Assembly: GCA_964612925.1 (NCBI GenBank)
Contig: CAZTFU010000016.1
Coordinates: 1-40,083 of the forward strand
Origin: Phil1 sp964612925
GTDB lineage: Bacteria; Bacillota; Clostridia; Christensenellales; CAG-138
DNA: 40,083 bases
Reading direction: 5' to 3'
This document shows, in pieces, positions 7,615 through 15,924 of this stretch. A program made the position numbers and the translations under genes. Position 1 is the stretch's first letter. Each line of letters begins with the position of its first letter. The notes beneath the pieces are model-generated. The model ran no database searches. It worked only from the letters and a program-made list of their open reading frames with translations, and was not told the DNA's origin.

Positions 7615-8856
7615 TCAGCCCATTTGTCCATACATCCAGTATGCGTATATTCCGTAGCCCTTTTGGGGATCGTTTATAAAAACGTGGGTTATTGCACCCA
7701 CCAGCTTGCCGTTTTGCAGTATCGGACTGCCGCTCATCCCCTGCACTATGCCGCCCGTGCTTTCAAGCAGGCGTTCATCCGTAACCTTCACCACCATGCC
7801 CTTTCCATCCGATGCGCTTTGTTCAAATAGCTTTATTATTTCGCATTCGTATTCTTCTACACAGCCGTCCTCAAGGCAGGTCAAAAGCGTTGCCTTTCCC
7901 GTTTTTACTTCATCGGGATATGCCAGCACAACACCATCGGGATAGATTTCGGAAACCATTGCCGATTCCATGGTGCCGTAAACGCCGCAGCTTGTGTTTT
8001 TCTCTATTTCGCCAAGCTTTTCACTTAGCGAATTGAATGTTCCCCTCACTTCTCCCGGGTAGCCCTGCTCACCATGCGTTATGCCGATAATTGAAGCTTG
8101 CTTCAGTTCTCCGCTTTGTGCATCTATCATGGTGCCCGCATCGGGATCCGTTACGGCGTGGCCGAGCGCGCCAAAGCGCATCGAGCTCATTGTATAAAAT
8201 GTCAGCGTGCCTATGCCCGCCGTGCTTTCGCGCACCCATGCGCCTATAAGTGCTTCACCGTCATCAAAGCATGGGTACAGTGTGCAGTCAAATTCCTTAC
8301 CACTGCGCCTTACAGTAAGGGTCATTGTATCGCCGGCACCGTTCATAAGCTTTGAAAAACCATTTATGCCGTTTACGCGGGTACCGTTTACCGCAATTAT
8401 GGAATCTCCCGTGCGAATTCCCGCCTCCTGTGCGGGGCATCTTCTGTTTGTGCCGTCGTCAACGTTACCGAGCCCGACAACAAGCACCCCGTTGCATTTA
8501 AGACTTATTCCCACCGAATTGCCGCACGGCATAACATATATATCATCGCGAACGTGTACGTTTATGTTCTTTACGGTTATGCCGAAAAGCTCAATACCAA
8601 AACGCCTTGTTTCGCCCGATGCTACGCCGCCGAGCCGCTCCGAAAGGTCGTTTGCAACGGCCGTGCCGTCATTGTCATAAACGGTAAACGGCTTTGAAAT
8701 AGCGTCTAACCGCTCTCCGCCGCCCGCATCATCAATATATATGTCCTGCGGCAGCTCAAGCACATCCTCCATGCCGGGCACGGCATTGAGTGCAAAAAGC
8801 GCCGTGCACAGCACTGCGCCTATAATCTTAACAGCTTTTTTGACAGCGTTTTTCAT
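7615..8856 (-). CDS. spoIVB: SpoIVB, signalling serine peptidase (S55)
   Basis: In sporulation SpoIVB is secreted from the forespore into the space between the two cells and cleaves SpoIVFA, so that SpoIVFB can process pro-sigma-K. From the ATG at 8856 the protein is about 413 residues, close to the usual length. It has an N-terminal signal anchor (MKNAVKKAVKIIGAVLCTAL), a PDZ domain (AQEAGIRTGDSIIAVNG) and an S55 peptidase domain with the catalytic His in FGALGHAVTDPD and catalytic Ser in VQGMSGSPIL. A longer frame begins at 8964, but only the 8856 start has a GAGG site and a directly following signal segment. It is downstream of recN, as in Bacillus. spo0A, its usual next neighbour, is missing. 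Confidence 0.93.
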   Translation of the reverse strand: MKNAVKKAVKIIGAVLCTALFALNAVPGMEDVLELPQDIYIDDAGGGERLDAISKPFTVYDNDGTAVANDLSERLGGVASGETRRFGIELFGITVKNINVHVRDDIYVMPCGNSVGISLKCNGVLVVGLGNVDDGTNRRCPAQEAGIRTGDSIIAVNGTRVNGINGFSKLMNGAGDTMTLTVRRSGKEFDCTLYPCFDDGEALIGAWVRESTAGIGTLTFYTMSSMRFGALGHAVTDPDAGTMIDAQSGELKQASIIGITHGEQGYPGEVRGTFNSLSEKLGEIEKNTSCGVYGTMESAMVSEIYPDGVVLAYPDEVKTGKATLLTCLEDGCVEEYECEIIKLFEQSASDGKGMVVKVTDERLLESTGGIVQGMSGSPILQNGKLVGAITHVFINDPQKGYGIYAYWMYGQMG

Positions 8857-8994
8857 ACGGCAGCATACCTCAAAAAGAACCTTGGAGCATTGATCTTTCA
8901 AGCCAACTTCTCGGTTTTCGCGATCAACTCCACGGTTCTTATTGTTTGATATGTTTTGCCGCACTATACGGCAGCTTTTCTTGTAAAATTAAAT

Positions 8995-10698
8995 TTATTT
9001 GGTTTTTATTCCCTTTATTTTGTCCGCACGCGCAATAAGTTCCCTTGCATGGGCGGCAGCGGAAGCCGAATCCGGATCACCATCCATCATTTGGGCAATG
9101 CGGCGCACCTTTTCGTCCCTATCCAAAAGCTTTGTTTCAACAAAGGTGTTTTCGCCGTTGTCATACTTATGCACCATTAAGTGAGAATCCGCAAGTGCGG
9201 CTATCTGAGCCAAGTGCGTTACGCATATCACCTGATGTTTTGCGGCTATGCCAAGCATTTTTTCACCGACCACTGCCGCCGTGTGTCCGCTTATTCCCGT
9301 ATCTATCTCGTCAAAAATAAGGGTGGGCACGCGGTCATTGTCCGCAAAAATTGACTTAAAACACAGCATTATTCGGGAAAGCTCACCGCCCGATGCTACC
9401 TTTTCAAGCGGTTTAAGCGGCTCACCCGGGTTTGCGCTCAGCATAAATTCCGCACTTTCCCGTCCGCCGACTTTCATGCCGCCTTCCGATTTATCGCTAA
9501 GAACCACCTCAAACCGCGCCTTGCTCATGCCAAGATCCTTCAACTCACCGAGTACGGCCGATTCAAGTCTTTTTGCGGCCTCTGCACGAATTATGCTCAG
9601 CTTATCCGCCTCTTTATCGTATTCGCTTTGAAGCTTCATAAGCTTTGCATCCGCCTGTGCGGCAAGCGCTTCGGCGTTTTCAAGCTCATATAATCTCTTT
9701 TCCGCATCACGAGCAAATGCGATAACATCCTCTGTCGTTCTACCGTATTTTCGCTTCAGATCGGATATAAGCTTTAAGCGCGATTCGATTTCTTCAAGCC
9801 TTTCCATATCGCTCTCAACGCCTTCGCTCATATCCCTCAGTGCAAAACCTATATCCTCCGCAAGGTAATACAGTTCCTCAAGCCTTGTACTCAATGCCTC
9901 GTATTCTTCATTAAGGGCGGTTATTTGCCTTATGCTCCTTCTTGCCGCGTCCACCGCGCTCAGTGCGCTACCCTCATCCGCTCCGCTCAATGCCATATGT
10001 GCGCCTTCAAGAGCGGTGCGAATCCGTTCCGCATTCAGCAGTATCGTTCTTTCGCTGCCAAGCCGCTGTTCCTCATCCGCTTCAAGCTTCGCGCCGTTTA
10101 TTTCCTCTATTTGGAAGCGGAGCATATCCATCTCCCGCCTAAGCTCCATTTCGGATAAAAAGCCCGAATTGCGCTTCAGCATCAGCTTTGTGCGCTCCTC
10201 TACCATGGCGTTCATTTTTTCAAGTAGAGGATAGCTTTCCGCATGGCAGTATGCATCAAGGTAGTTTATGTGGTTTTGAGCATCAAGCAATGTTTGGTGC
10301 TCGTGTTGGCCGTGGATGTCAACAAGCGTATCCGAAACCTGTTTAAGCGACGCAACGGGCACCATGGTTCCGTTTACGCGGCAAACGTTGCGGCCTGCCG
10401 TATTCAGCTCGCGCGAGAGTATAAGTTCTCCGCTTTCCGCCTCTATACCAAGGTCATTCAGTATTGTATATGCCGCATCAGCGTCCTCAAGAGTAAACAC
10501 GGCCTCCACTTTGGCGCGCGCGGCACCGTTGCGGATAAGATCCCTGCTTGTGCGCTCTCCGAGTACAAAATTCACCGCATCGATTATTATGGATTTGCCC
10601 GCGCCCGTTTCGCCCGACAAAACATTGAAGCCGGGGAAAAGCTCTATCCCCAGCTTCTCTATAAGTGCAATATTTTCCAAATATAAATTATGAAGCAT
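8995..10698 (-). CDS. recN: RecN, DNA repair ATPase
   Basis: RecN is an SMC-like ATPase that gathers at double-strand breaks and helps start recombinational repair. This 567-residue protein has the N-terminal Walker A (SGETGAGKS), a long coiled-coil middle (about residues 160-380) and the C-terminal half of the ATPase: signature EKVASGGELSRIML, Walker B LIFDEIDTGISG, and the His of VTHLAQIAALAD. Length and start (MLHNLYLENIALIEKL) fit the family exactly. It sits 15 bases after argR in the conserved argR-recN-spoIVB order. A gap of about 138 bases to spoIVB leaves room for a separate sporulation promoter, although I could not identify one. Confidence 0.95.
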   Translation of the reverse strand: MLHNLYLENIALIEKLGIELFPGFNVLSGETGAGKSIIIDAVNFVLGERTSRDLIRNGAARAKVEAVFTLEDADAAYTILNDLGIEAESGELILSRELNTAGRNVCRVNGTMVPVASLKQVSDTLVDIHGQHEHQTLLDAQNHINYLDAYCHAESYPLLEKMNAMVEERTKLMLKRNSGFLSEMELRREMDMLRFQIEEINGAKLEADEEQRLGSERTILLNAERIRTALEGAHMALSGADEGSALSAVDAARRSIRQITALNEEYEALSTRLEELYYLAEDIGFALRDMSEGVESDMERLEEIESRLKLISDLKRKYGRTTEDVIAFARDAEKRLYELENAEALAAQADAKLMKLQSEYDKEADKLSIIRAEAAKRLESAVLGELKDLGMSKARFEVVLSDKSEGGMKVGGRESAEFMLSANPGEPLKPLEKVASGGELSRIMLCFKSIFADNDRVPTLIFDEIDTGISGHTAAVVGEKMLGIAAKHQVICVTHLAQIAALADSHLMVHKYDNGENTFVETKLLDRDEKVRRIAQMMDGDPDSASAAAHARELIARADKIKGIKTK

Positions 10699-10713
10699 TT
10701 TTCAACCGCTCCG

Positions 10714-11166
10714 CTATTTTTTCAGCATTTGGCTAAGTCTTTTTACAAGCTCGGGCACCGCTTTTTCGTCCTTTGCGGCAAGGAAGATGGTATTATCGCC
10801 CGCTATGCTGCCGACGATATCGTTCCAGTGCATGGAATCCACCGCCTCCGCCGCGGCATTGGCGGAACCCGCAAGCGTTTTGAGTATTATCAGATTTGCC
10901 GAGGGCGTTATGCTTATTACGGAATCGCTGAATATTCTTATAAAGCGTTCCTTCATTCCCGCTTCCGCCTTATCAACCGTGGCATACTTATAGCTGCCGT
11001 TTTCGGAAAGAACCTTGATAAGTCTAAGCTCCTTAATGTCCCTTGATACGGTTGCCTGCGTTACGCTCACTCCGCGTGCCTTCAACAGTTCCGCAAGATC
11101 CTCCTGCGTTTCAACGTTCATCGTTTCAATCAGGTTAAGTATCAGCGCGTGTCTTTCAGATTTCAT
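10714..11166 (-). CDS. argR: ArgR/AhrC arginine repressor
   Basis: This is a 150-residue arginine-dependent regulator. The N-terminal winged helix (about residues 1-65) contains the family motif GVSVTQATVSRDIKELRLIKV. The C-terminal domain binds arginine and forms hexamers; its core here is NLIILKTLAGSANAAAEAVD and DNTIFLAA. The ATG at 11166 is chosen because GGAGGG ends seven bases upstream; a TTG five codons earlier is less likely. In Firmicutes it represses arginine synthesis and activates its breakdown. It lies here for reasons of conserved order (xseA to recN), not with arginine genes. No arginine box was found in its own upstream region. Confidence 0.93.
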   Translation of the reverse strand: MKSERHALILNLIETMNVETQEDLAELLKARGVSVTQATVSRDIKELRLIKVLSENGSYKYATVDKAEAGMKERFIRIFSDSVISITPSANLIILKTLAGSANAAAEAVDSMHWNDIVGSIAGDNTIFLAAKDEKAVPELVKRLSQMLKK

Positions 11167-11205
11167 ACATTGTCCCTCCAAGCGTTTTATGACCCCACGA
11201 GTGGG

Positions 11206-12027
11206 TTATGAAAGCTTTTGCCTTATCAGTTCGTAAATATTCTGCCTGCCAAAGCGAACAAAGCCCACCTTTGATCCGCTTCCCCACACGGTTATCATAT
11301 CCACCGCACTTATGTTTGAAGTATAAATACCGTCCACGGAAAGGCAACCTTCCGTTTTCATCGAAAACCGTGCCTTTATCCCCGCGGGGGCAACTATCGG
11401 TCTTGACGTAAGCGTGTGCGGACATATCGGGGTTATTATAAGCGCGTCAAGCCCACTTGCTATAACGGGTCCGCCCGCAGAAATGGAGTACCCCGTGGAG
11501 CCCGTTGACGTGCTTGCTATAACACCGTCGCATATTATGGAACCCGCATTCAGCCCATCCACCTCAATGGATATCTCCGCAACGCCCGAAAATGTGCGCT
11601 TGTATAACAATACATCATTAAGGAAATAATGCGGGCTGTCGTCATTTACGGCACACGCAAGCATGGTGCGTTCGTCCAGTGTATATTCCCCGCGAATAAG
11701 CCTTTTCAGCCCTTCCTCAAGTCCATCGGGAGCTATTTCGCTCAAAAAGCCTATGCGACCGAAATTTACACCCAATATGGGCACGGGATACTTCATTGCC
11801 GCATCCGCCGCACGAAGTATCGTGCCGTCGCCGCCGAAGGCAAGCACAAAATCCGGCCTTTTGTCACCAAGTTCCTCCGCACCTTCAAAGCCTGCGGCCT
11901 TCAATTCATCGCTTATGTAGCACCTACAACCCAGTTTCTTTGCCATGTTTATGGCATCGTGGATACCGTTTACGGCGGTTTCCCTTTGCGGGTTTGTAAA
12001 AAAAGCAAGCTTAATTTCCGAATTCAT
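11206..12027 (-). CDS. nadK: NAD kinase
   Basis: NAD kinase phosphorylates NAD to NADP. The 273-residue protein has the GGDGT signature (AFGGDGTILRAA), the NE-like segment YFLNDVLLYK, and the Gly-rich STGSTGYSISAGGP that shapes the NAD site. Length is typical for the bacterial enzyme. The ATG at 12027 has GGAG five bases upstream and is preferred to the GTG two codons earlier. The C-terminal tail (VGFVRFGRQNIYELIRQKLS) is also family-like. A separate promoter is predicted in the gap after tlyA, so nadK may head its own unit with argR, recN and spoIVB. Confidence 0.93.
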   Translation of the reverse strand: MNSEIKLAFFTNPQRETAVNGIHDAINMAKKLGCRCYISDELKAAGFEGAEELGDKRPDFVLAFGGDGTILRAADAAMKYPVPILGVNFGRIGFLSEIAPDGLEEGLKRLIRGEYTLDERTMLACAVNDDSPHYFLNDVLLYKRTFSGVAEISIEVDGLNAGSIICDGVIASTSTGSTGYSISAGGPVIASGLDALIITPICPHTLTSRPIVAPAGIKARFSMKTEGCLSVDGIYTSNISAVDMITVWGSGSKVGFVRFGRQNIYELIRQKLS

Positions 12028-12052
12028 ACGCACTCCGAAAAACTATACAGGA

Positions 12053-12082
12053 ATTATACATTAAGCATCCGACCGTTTTCAA
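12053..12082 (-). promoter_or_regulatory. Candidate sigma-A promoter for nadK-argR-recN-spoIVB
   Basis: On the minus strand TTGAAA (12082-12077) and a perfect TATAAT (12058-12053) are separated by 18 bases, with TG directly before the -10. They lie in the only sizeable gap of this run, about 25 bases before the nadK start, and would give a short leader carrying the GGAG site. Confidence 0.55.
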
Positions 12083-12098
12083 GCATTATTATACATTT

Positions 12099-12923
12099 TC
12101 AATTTATAAATGTATCTTTATGCGCTTCGTTAACGGTTTTTTCAACTATCTCCGCCGCCTGTTCCGAAGATAAAGCATAGGCTTCCTCTCCGCGCTTTTG
12201 AAGCACCATAAGGAACTCTATGTTTCCCTTTGGACCCGTTATGGGTGAATAATCGGCATGGAGCAGCTCAAACCCCAACGAGTTTGCAAACAATATGCTT
12301 GAAAGTAATACTTCCTTATGGGTCGCGGCATCACGAACCACGCCGTTTTTGCCCACCTTGCTTTTGCCGGCTTCAAATTGCGGCTTTACAAGTATCACCG
12401 CCGTTGCGCCCTGCTTGATACACGAATATATGGCGGGCAGGATAAGCCTTATGGATATAAACGATACGTCCATGGAGGCAAAATCGACTTCCTCGCTAAA
12501 CCAATCGCTTGTCATATTCCGCGCATTTGTACGCTCCATCACAACAACGCGATCGTCGTTCCTCAATCGCCAATCAAGCTGGCCGTAGCCCACATCTATC
12601 GAATAAACCTTTTTTGCGCCGTGTTTCAGCATGCAATCCGTAAATCCGCCCGTTGATGCACCCACATCCATCGCAACAAGCCCGTTTAAGTCAAGCTCGT
12701 ACTTTGTAACGGCCTTTTGCAGCTTCAGTCCGCCGCGGCTGACAAACGGATTCGGATCCTCCCGCACGGTAAGCACGCAATCCTCGGCAACCATATCGCC
12801 CGCCTTGTCAATGCGTACTTCGTTCAGATATACCGCACCGCTCATTATTAAAGAACGCGCCCTTTCACGGCTTTGACAGAGACCAAGCTCCATAAGCCTT
12901 ACATCCGCTCGTGTTCCCTTCAT
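12099..12923 (-). CDS. tlyA: TlyA/YqxC family 2'-O-ribose RNA methyltransferase
   Basis: The 274-residue protein joins an S4 RNA-binding domain (about residues 3-65; RADVRLMELGLCQSRERARS) to an FtsJ-like methyltransferase. The SAM-binding motif is AMDVGASTGGFTDCML, followed by YSIDVGYGQLDWRL. TlyA of mycobacteria methylates 16S and 23S rRNA and affects capreomycin sensitivity; the Firmicute member (yqxC) lies in this same place between dxs and argR. The ATG at 12923 overlaps the dxs stop (ATGA) and has GGAGAG upstream. The old name haemolysin is not a claim about activity. Confidence 0.9.
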   Translation of the reverse strand: MKGTRADVRLMELGLCQSRERARSLIMSGAVYLNEVRIDKAGDMVAEDCVLTVREDPNPFVSRGGLKLQKAVTKYELDLNGLVAMDVGASTGGFTDCMLKHGAKKVYSIDVGYGQLDWRLRNDDRVVVMERTNARNMTSDWFSEEVDFASMDVSFISIRLILPAIYSCIKQGATAVILVKPQFEAGKSKVGKNGVVRDAATHKEVLLSSILFANSLGFELLHADYSPITGPKGNIEFLMVLQKRGEEAYALSSEQAAEIVEKTVNEAHKDTFIN

Positions 12924-14773
12924 AAGCACTCTCCGTTATAAAGATTATCTATTTCTCGCTTTACGGCGTTTACCGAAATGCCGCAAAACTCGTCCTGCTC
13001 GGCTATGGTTGCATGCAATACGCTTTCTTCACCAACGCCCAGCTTAATCACTTTCACTTTTCGGGAAAGCCTTTCTTCTATTGCACTGCCCATGCCGCCG
13101 AATTTCACACCGTCCTCAAGTGTTATTACGGCTCGGCTGACCGCCGCCACTCTTTCAAGCATGGCGTCATCCATGGGCTTTATAAACCGCGCATTTATAA
13201 CGCCCGCCCCGGTGCCCTCGGCCGCCCTTAATGCGGTTTCGACCAGTCTGCCTTCCGCTATTATCGTAACGGAGGAAATAGGTTTGAGCTCCTCCCACTT
13301 GCCAAGTTCGATTTGTTGCAGCAGCGGTTTATCGGGAAGTGAACCGCGATTGTAGCGAAGCGCAACGGGACCGTCAAGCGAAAGGGCAAGCCTCAGCATG
13401 TCTTTCAGTTCCTGTTTGGTGGAAGGAGCCATTATGCGCATACCCTTTAATCCTATAAGGAACGAAATGTCATATATTCCTTGGTGCGTTTCACCATCTT
13501 CCCCCACAAGACCCGCACGGTCAATTGCAAAAACAACGTTTAACCCTTGCAGGCACACATCATGCACTATTTGATCGTATGCACGCTGTAAAAATGTCGA
13601 ATAAATTGCGGCAACGGGTTTAAGTCCCGCACTTGCCATGCCCGCCGCCATTGTCACCGCATGCTGCTCCGCAATGCCAACGTCAAAAAATCTGTCGGGG
13701 TAACGCTTTGCAAACTCGTTAAGCCCCGTGCCCGATGGCATTGCGGCCGTAATTGCCGCAATACGTTCATCGTTTTCGGCAAGGGCGCAAAGCTCTTCCC
13801 CGAATACCTTTGAATTGCTGTCCGTTGAAGATGTCTTATTTACCTTGCCCGTCTGTACGTTAAAACTGCCTATGCCATGGAATGCCTCGGGGTCGTTTTC
13901 CGCAAAGGAATAGCCCTTGCCCTTCACGGTCAACGCATGAACAACAACGGGACACGCAAGCTCCTTTGCCCGCGTCAGGACACGACTCATACTCTCAAAG
14001 CTGTGGCCGTCAACGGGTCCAAGATATGTAAAGCCAAGTTCCTCAAAAAGCACGTTCGGCAAAAGGAGATACTTTATTCTGTTCTTAACGCTTTGAAGTG
14101 CGCGAAAAAGTCGGTCGCCTATTATTGGAAGCCGCTTTAATCTGTCCGAAAAGTTTGTTTTGAACCGTTGATAAGATCGGCTGGAACGAATTTTATAAAG
14201 ATGCTCGCTCATCGCACCGACATTACGGGATATGCTCATCGCATTATCGTTAAGCACGACAATAAGCGGCAGCGCACTTTGTCCCGCATCATTAAGCGCT
14301 TCAAAGCACATGCCGCCCGAAAGCGCTCCGTCCCCTATTACCGCAACAACGCTACGCTCTCTACCCAGTATTTTATCGGCACGCAGCATGCCTATTGCCG
14401 CGGAAACGGACGTGCTTGAATGGCCCGTTTCAAACGGGTCGCATATACTTTCCGCTCGTTTGGGAAAGCCGCTCATTCCGCCCTTAACTCTCAGTGTATC
14501 AAAATCCTCAGCACGACCCGAAAGGATTTTGTGTACATATGCTTGGTGGCCGACGTCAAATATTATCCTGTCCTCAGGGGCATAAAATGCGCTGTGCAAC
14601 GCCATGGTCAATTCGACCACACCTAAGTTTGACGCAAGATGCCCGCCGTTTTTTGAAACCTTATCAACAAGAAAGCGCCTTATTTCATCGGGTAACGCTT
14701 TAAGCTGCTCCCCATTCAAGGCGCGGTAATCGTCACACGAGTGTATTTTGCTTATAATGGGGTATTTTTCCAT
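12920..14773 (-). CDS. dxs: DXS, 1-deoxy-D-xylulose-5-phosphate synthase
   Basis: DXS condenses pyruvate and glyceraldehyde 3-phosphate in the first step of the MEP isoprenoid pathway. The 617-residue enzyme shows the catalytic-region GHQAYVHKILSGR, the thiamine-diphosphate motif (VIGDGALSGGMCFEALNDAG ending in VLNDN), the transketolase DRAGLVGEDGETHQG segment and FFDVGIAEQHAVTMAAGMA. Length and order of domains are normal. Its ATG follows AGAAGGGG. It is next to ispA, so two isoprenoid enzymes share the run, and its stop overlaps tlyA by four bases. Confidence 0.95.
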   Translation of the reverse strand: MEKYPIISKIHSCDDYRALNGEQLKALPDEIRRFLVDKVSKNGGHLASNLGVVELTMALHSAFYAPEDRIIFDVGHQAYVHKILSGRAEDFDTLRVKGGMSGFPKRAESICDPFETGHSSTSVSAAIGMLRADKILGRERSVVAVIGDGALSGGMCFEALNDAGQSALPLIVVLNDNAMSISRNVGAMSEHLYKIRSSRSYQRFKTNFSDRLKRLPIIGDRLFRALQSVKNRIKYLLLPNVLFEELGFTYLGPVDGHSFESMSRVLTRAKELACPVVVHALTVKGKGYSFAENDPEAFHGIGSFNVQTGKVNKTSSTDSNSKVFGEELCALAENDERIAAITAAMPSGTGLNEFAKRYPDRFFDVGIAEQHAVTMAAGMASAGLKPVAAIYSTFLQRAYDQIVHDVCLQGLNVVFAIDRAGLVGEDGETHQGIYDISFLIGLKGMRIMAPSTKQELKDMLRLALSLDGPVALRYNRGSLPDKPLLQQIELGKWEELKPISSVTIIAEGRLVETALRAAEGTGAGVINARFIKPMDDAMLERVAAVSRAVITLEDGVKFGGMGSAIEERLSRKVKVIKLGVGEESVLHATIAEQDEFCGISVNAVKREIDNLYNGECL

Positions 14774-14805
14774 TCCCCTTCTGCCTTTCGAGTTTTTAGC
14801 GTTTT

Positions 14806-14834
14806 ATTTTATCACAGTCGCGTACTTATAACAA
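14806..14834 (-). promoter_or_regulatory. Candidate sigma-A promoter for dxs
   Basis: On the minus strand TTGTTA (14834-14829) and TAAAAT (14811-14806) are 17 bases apart, in the 64-base gap between ispA and dxs. It would boost dxs and the genes after it over the readthrough from xseA-xseB-ispA. Confidence 0.4.
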
Positions 14835-14837
14835 CCG

Positions 14838-15719
14838 TTATCTGTTTCTGTACAGCGTGGTATCTATAAGCGCATTGAGCTTGTTCGCCTTTTCACCGAA
14901 TACCGAAAGCGCCTTACGCGCTTCATTCGCAACACTTAAAGCGTACTCTCTTGCCCCGTCCACGCCAAGCAGTGTAACCGCGGTAAGCTTTTCCTCGGCG
15001 GCATCCTTGCCAAGCGTTTTTCCAACGGCCACATCGCTGCCCGTTGCGTCAAGCAGGTCATCCGTTATTTGGAAAAGCTTGCCAAAGCTCCTCGCATAGC
15101 TTCTTACGGCGGCAAGTTCCCGTTCATTTGCATCGGCTATTATTGCACCCGATGCAAGCGCCGCCTCTATCAATGCGCCGGTTTTTCTTACCTGAATGGC
15201 TTCAAGCATTTCCATGTTGCCGCAATCAACCGTCCCCGTCTGTTCAAGGTCAAGACTTTGCCCCGCCACCATGCCCGATACGCCCGCACCGCGAGCCACT
15301 TCAAAGCATGCTTCGTAGTAGCGCGGTACCCGTTCGGCTATGCCAAGACCGTCTTTAAGCATGGTTTCAAAGGCAAGGCTCAACAGTCCGTCGCCCGCAA
15401 GCATTGCGCCCGATTCGCCGAAGACCTTGTGGTTTGACGGCCGACCGCGCCGCATGTCATCATTATCCATGCAGGGAAGGTCATCATGTATAAGCGAATA
15501 AGTGTGTATCATTTCAAGGGCACACGCTATGGGCATTGCGTGGTCTTCCTCTGCGCCAAGCATTTGTGCCGCTTCAAGGCACAGCGACGGTCTAAGGCGC
15601 TTGCCACCTGCAAGAAGGCTGTATTCCATCGCCTTTTTCAAGCTATTGGGTGCATTACACTCATCTATGTAATATTTAAGCTTGGTCTCTATCCTTTTCA
15701 GGCGTAAGATGTCATTCAT
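14838..15719 (-). CDS. ispA: Farnesyl/geranyl diphosphate synthase (polyprenyl synthetase)
   Basis: This is a 293-residue trans-prenyltransferase that adds isopentenyl diphosphate units to make farnesyl (or geranylgeranyl) diphosphate for quinones, undecaprenol and the like. Visible are the GGKRLRP substrate-binding motif, the first Asp-rich motif (HDDLPCMDNDDMRRG), the KTGALIEAAL segment and the second Asp-rich motif (FQITDDLLDATG, ending here at DD..D). Chain length cannot be fixed from this. The start overlaps the xseB stop by eight bases (ATGAATGA), so they are coupled. Confidence 0.92.
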   Translation of the reverse strand: MNDILRLKRIETKLKYYIDECNAPNSLKKAMEYSLLAGGKRLRPSLCLEAAQMLGAEEDHAMPIACALEMIHTYSLIHDDLPCMDNDDMRRGRPSNHKVFGESGAMLAGDGLLSLAFETMLKDGLGIAERVPRYYEACFEVARGAGVSGMVAGQSLDLEQTGTVDCGNMEMLEAIQVRKTGALIEAALASGAIIADANERELAAVRSYARSFGKLFQITDDLLDATGSDVAVGKTLGKDAAEEKLTAVTLLGVDGAREYALSVANEARKALSVFGEKANKLNALIDTTLYRNR

Positions 15720-15924
15720 CGCCGTCCTCCGTGCATTGCTTTTCTATCGTTTCAAGGCGAGCCTTGTAATCCTCAAGCATTGCGCGGCACTTTTTTGCAA
15801 GTGCCGAGCCTTCCTCATAAAGCTTTATCATTTCATCAAGCGGCAATTCGTTTTCGGAAAGCCTTGCCACTATTGCTTCAAGCTTAGATGAAAGCACTTC
15901 ATATGTTTCGGTTTTCTTGGCCAT
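15712..15924 (-). CDS. xseB: Exodeoxyribonuclease VII small subunit
   Basis: The 70-residue protein is all helical with the pattern of XseB: YEVLSSKLEAIVARLSENEL followed by PLDEMIKLYEEGSALAKKCR. Several copies bind the large subunit XseA to form the single-strand-specific exonuclease VII. It starts on the last base of the xseA stop (TAATG) and overlaps ispA at its end. The length is normal for the family. Confidence 0.92.
   Translation of the reverse strand: MAKKTETYEVLSSKLEAIVARLSENELPLDEMIKLYEEGSALAKKCRAMLEDYKARLETIEKQCTEDGDE

Noticed and set aside
8857..8994. Sigma-F/G promoter before spoIVB
   Set aside because: Expected from biology, but no pair of elements with correct spacing could be found.
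11190..11205. Hairpin CCCAC/GTGGG between nadK and argR
   Set aside because: The stem is only four to five pairs with no T run; probably chance.
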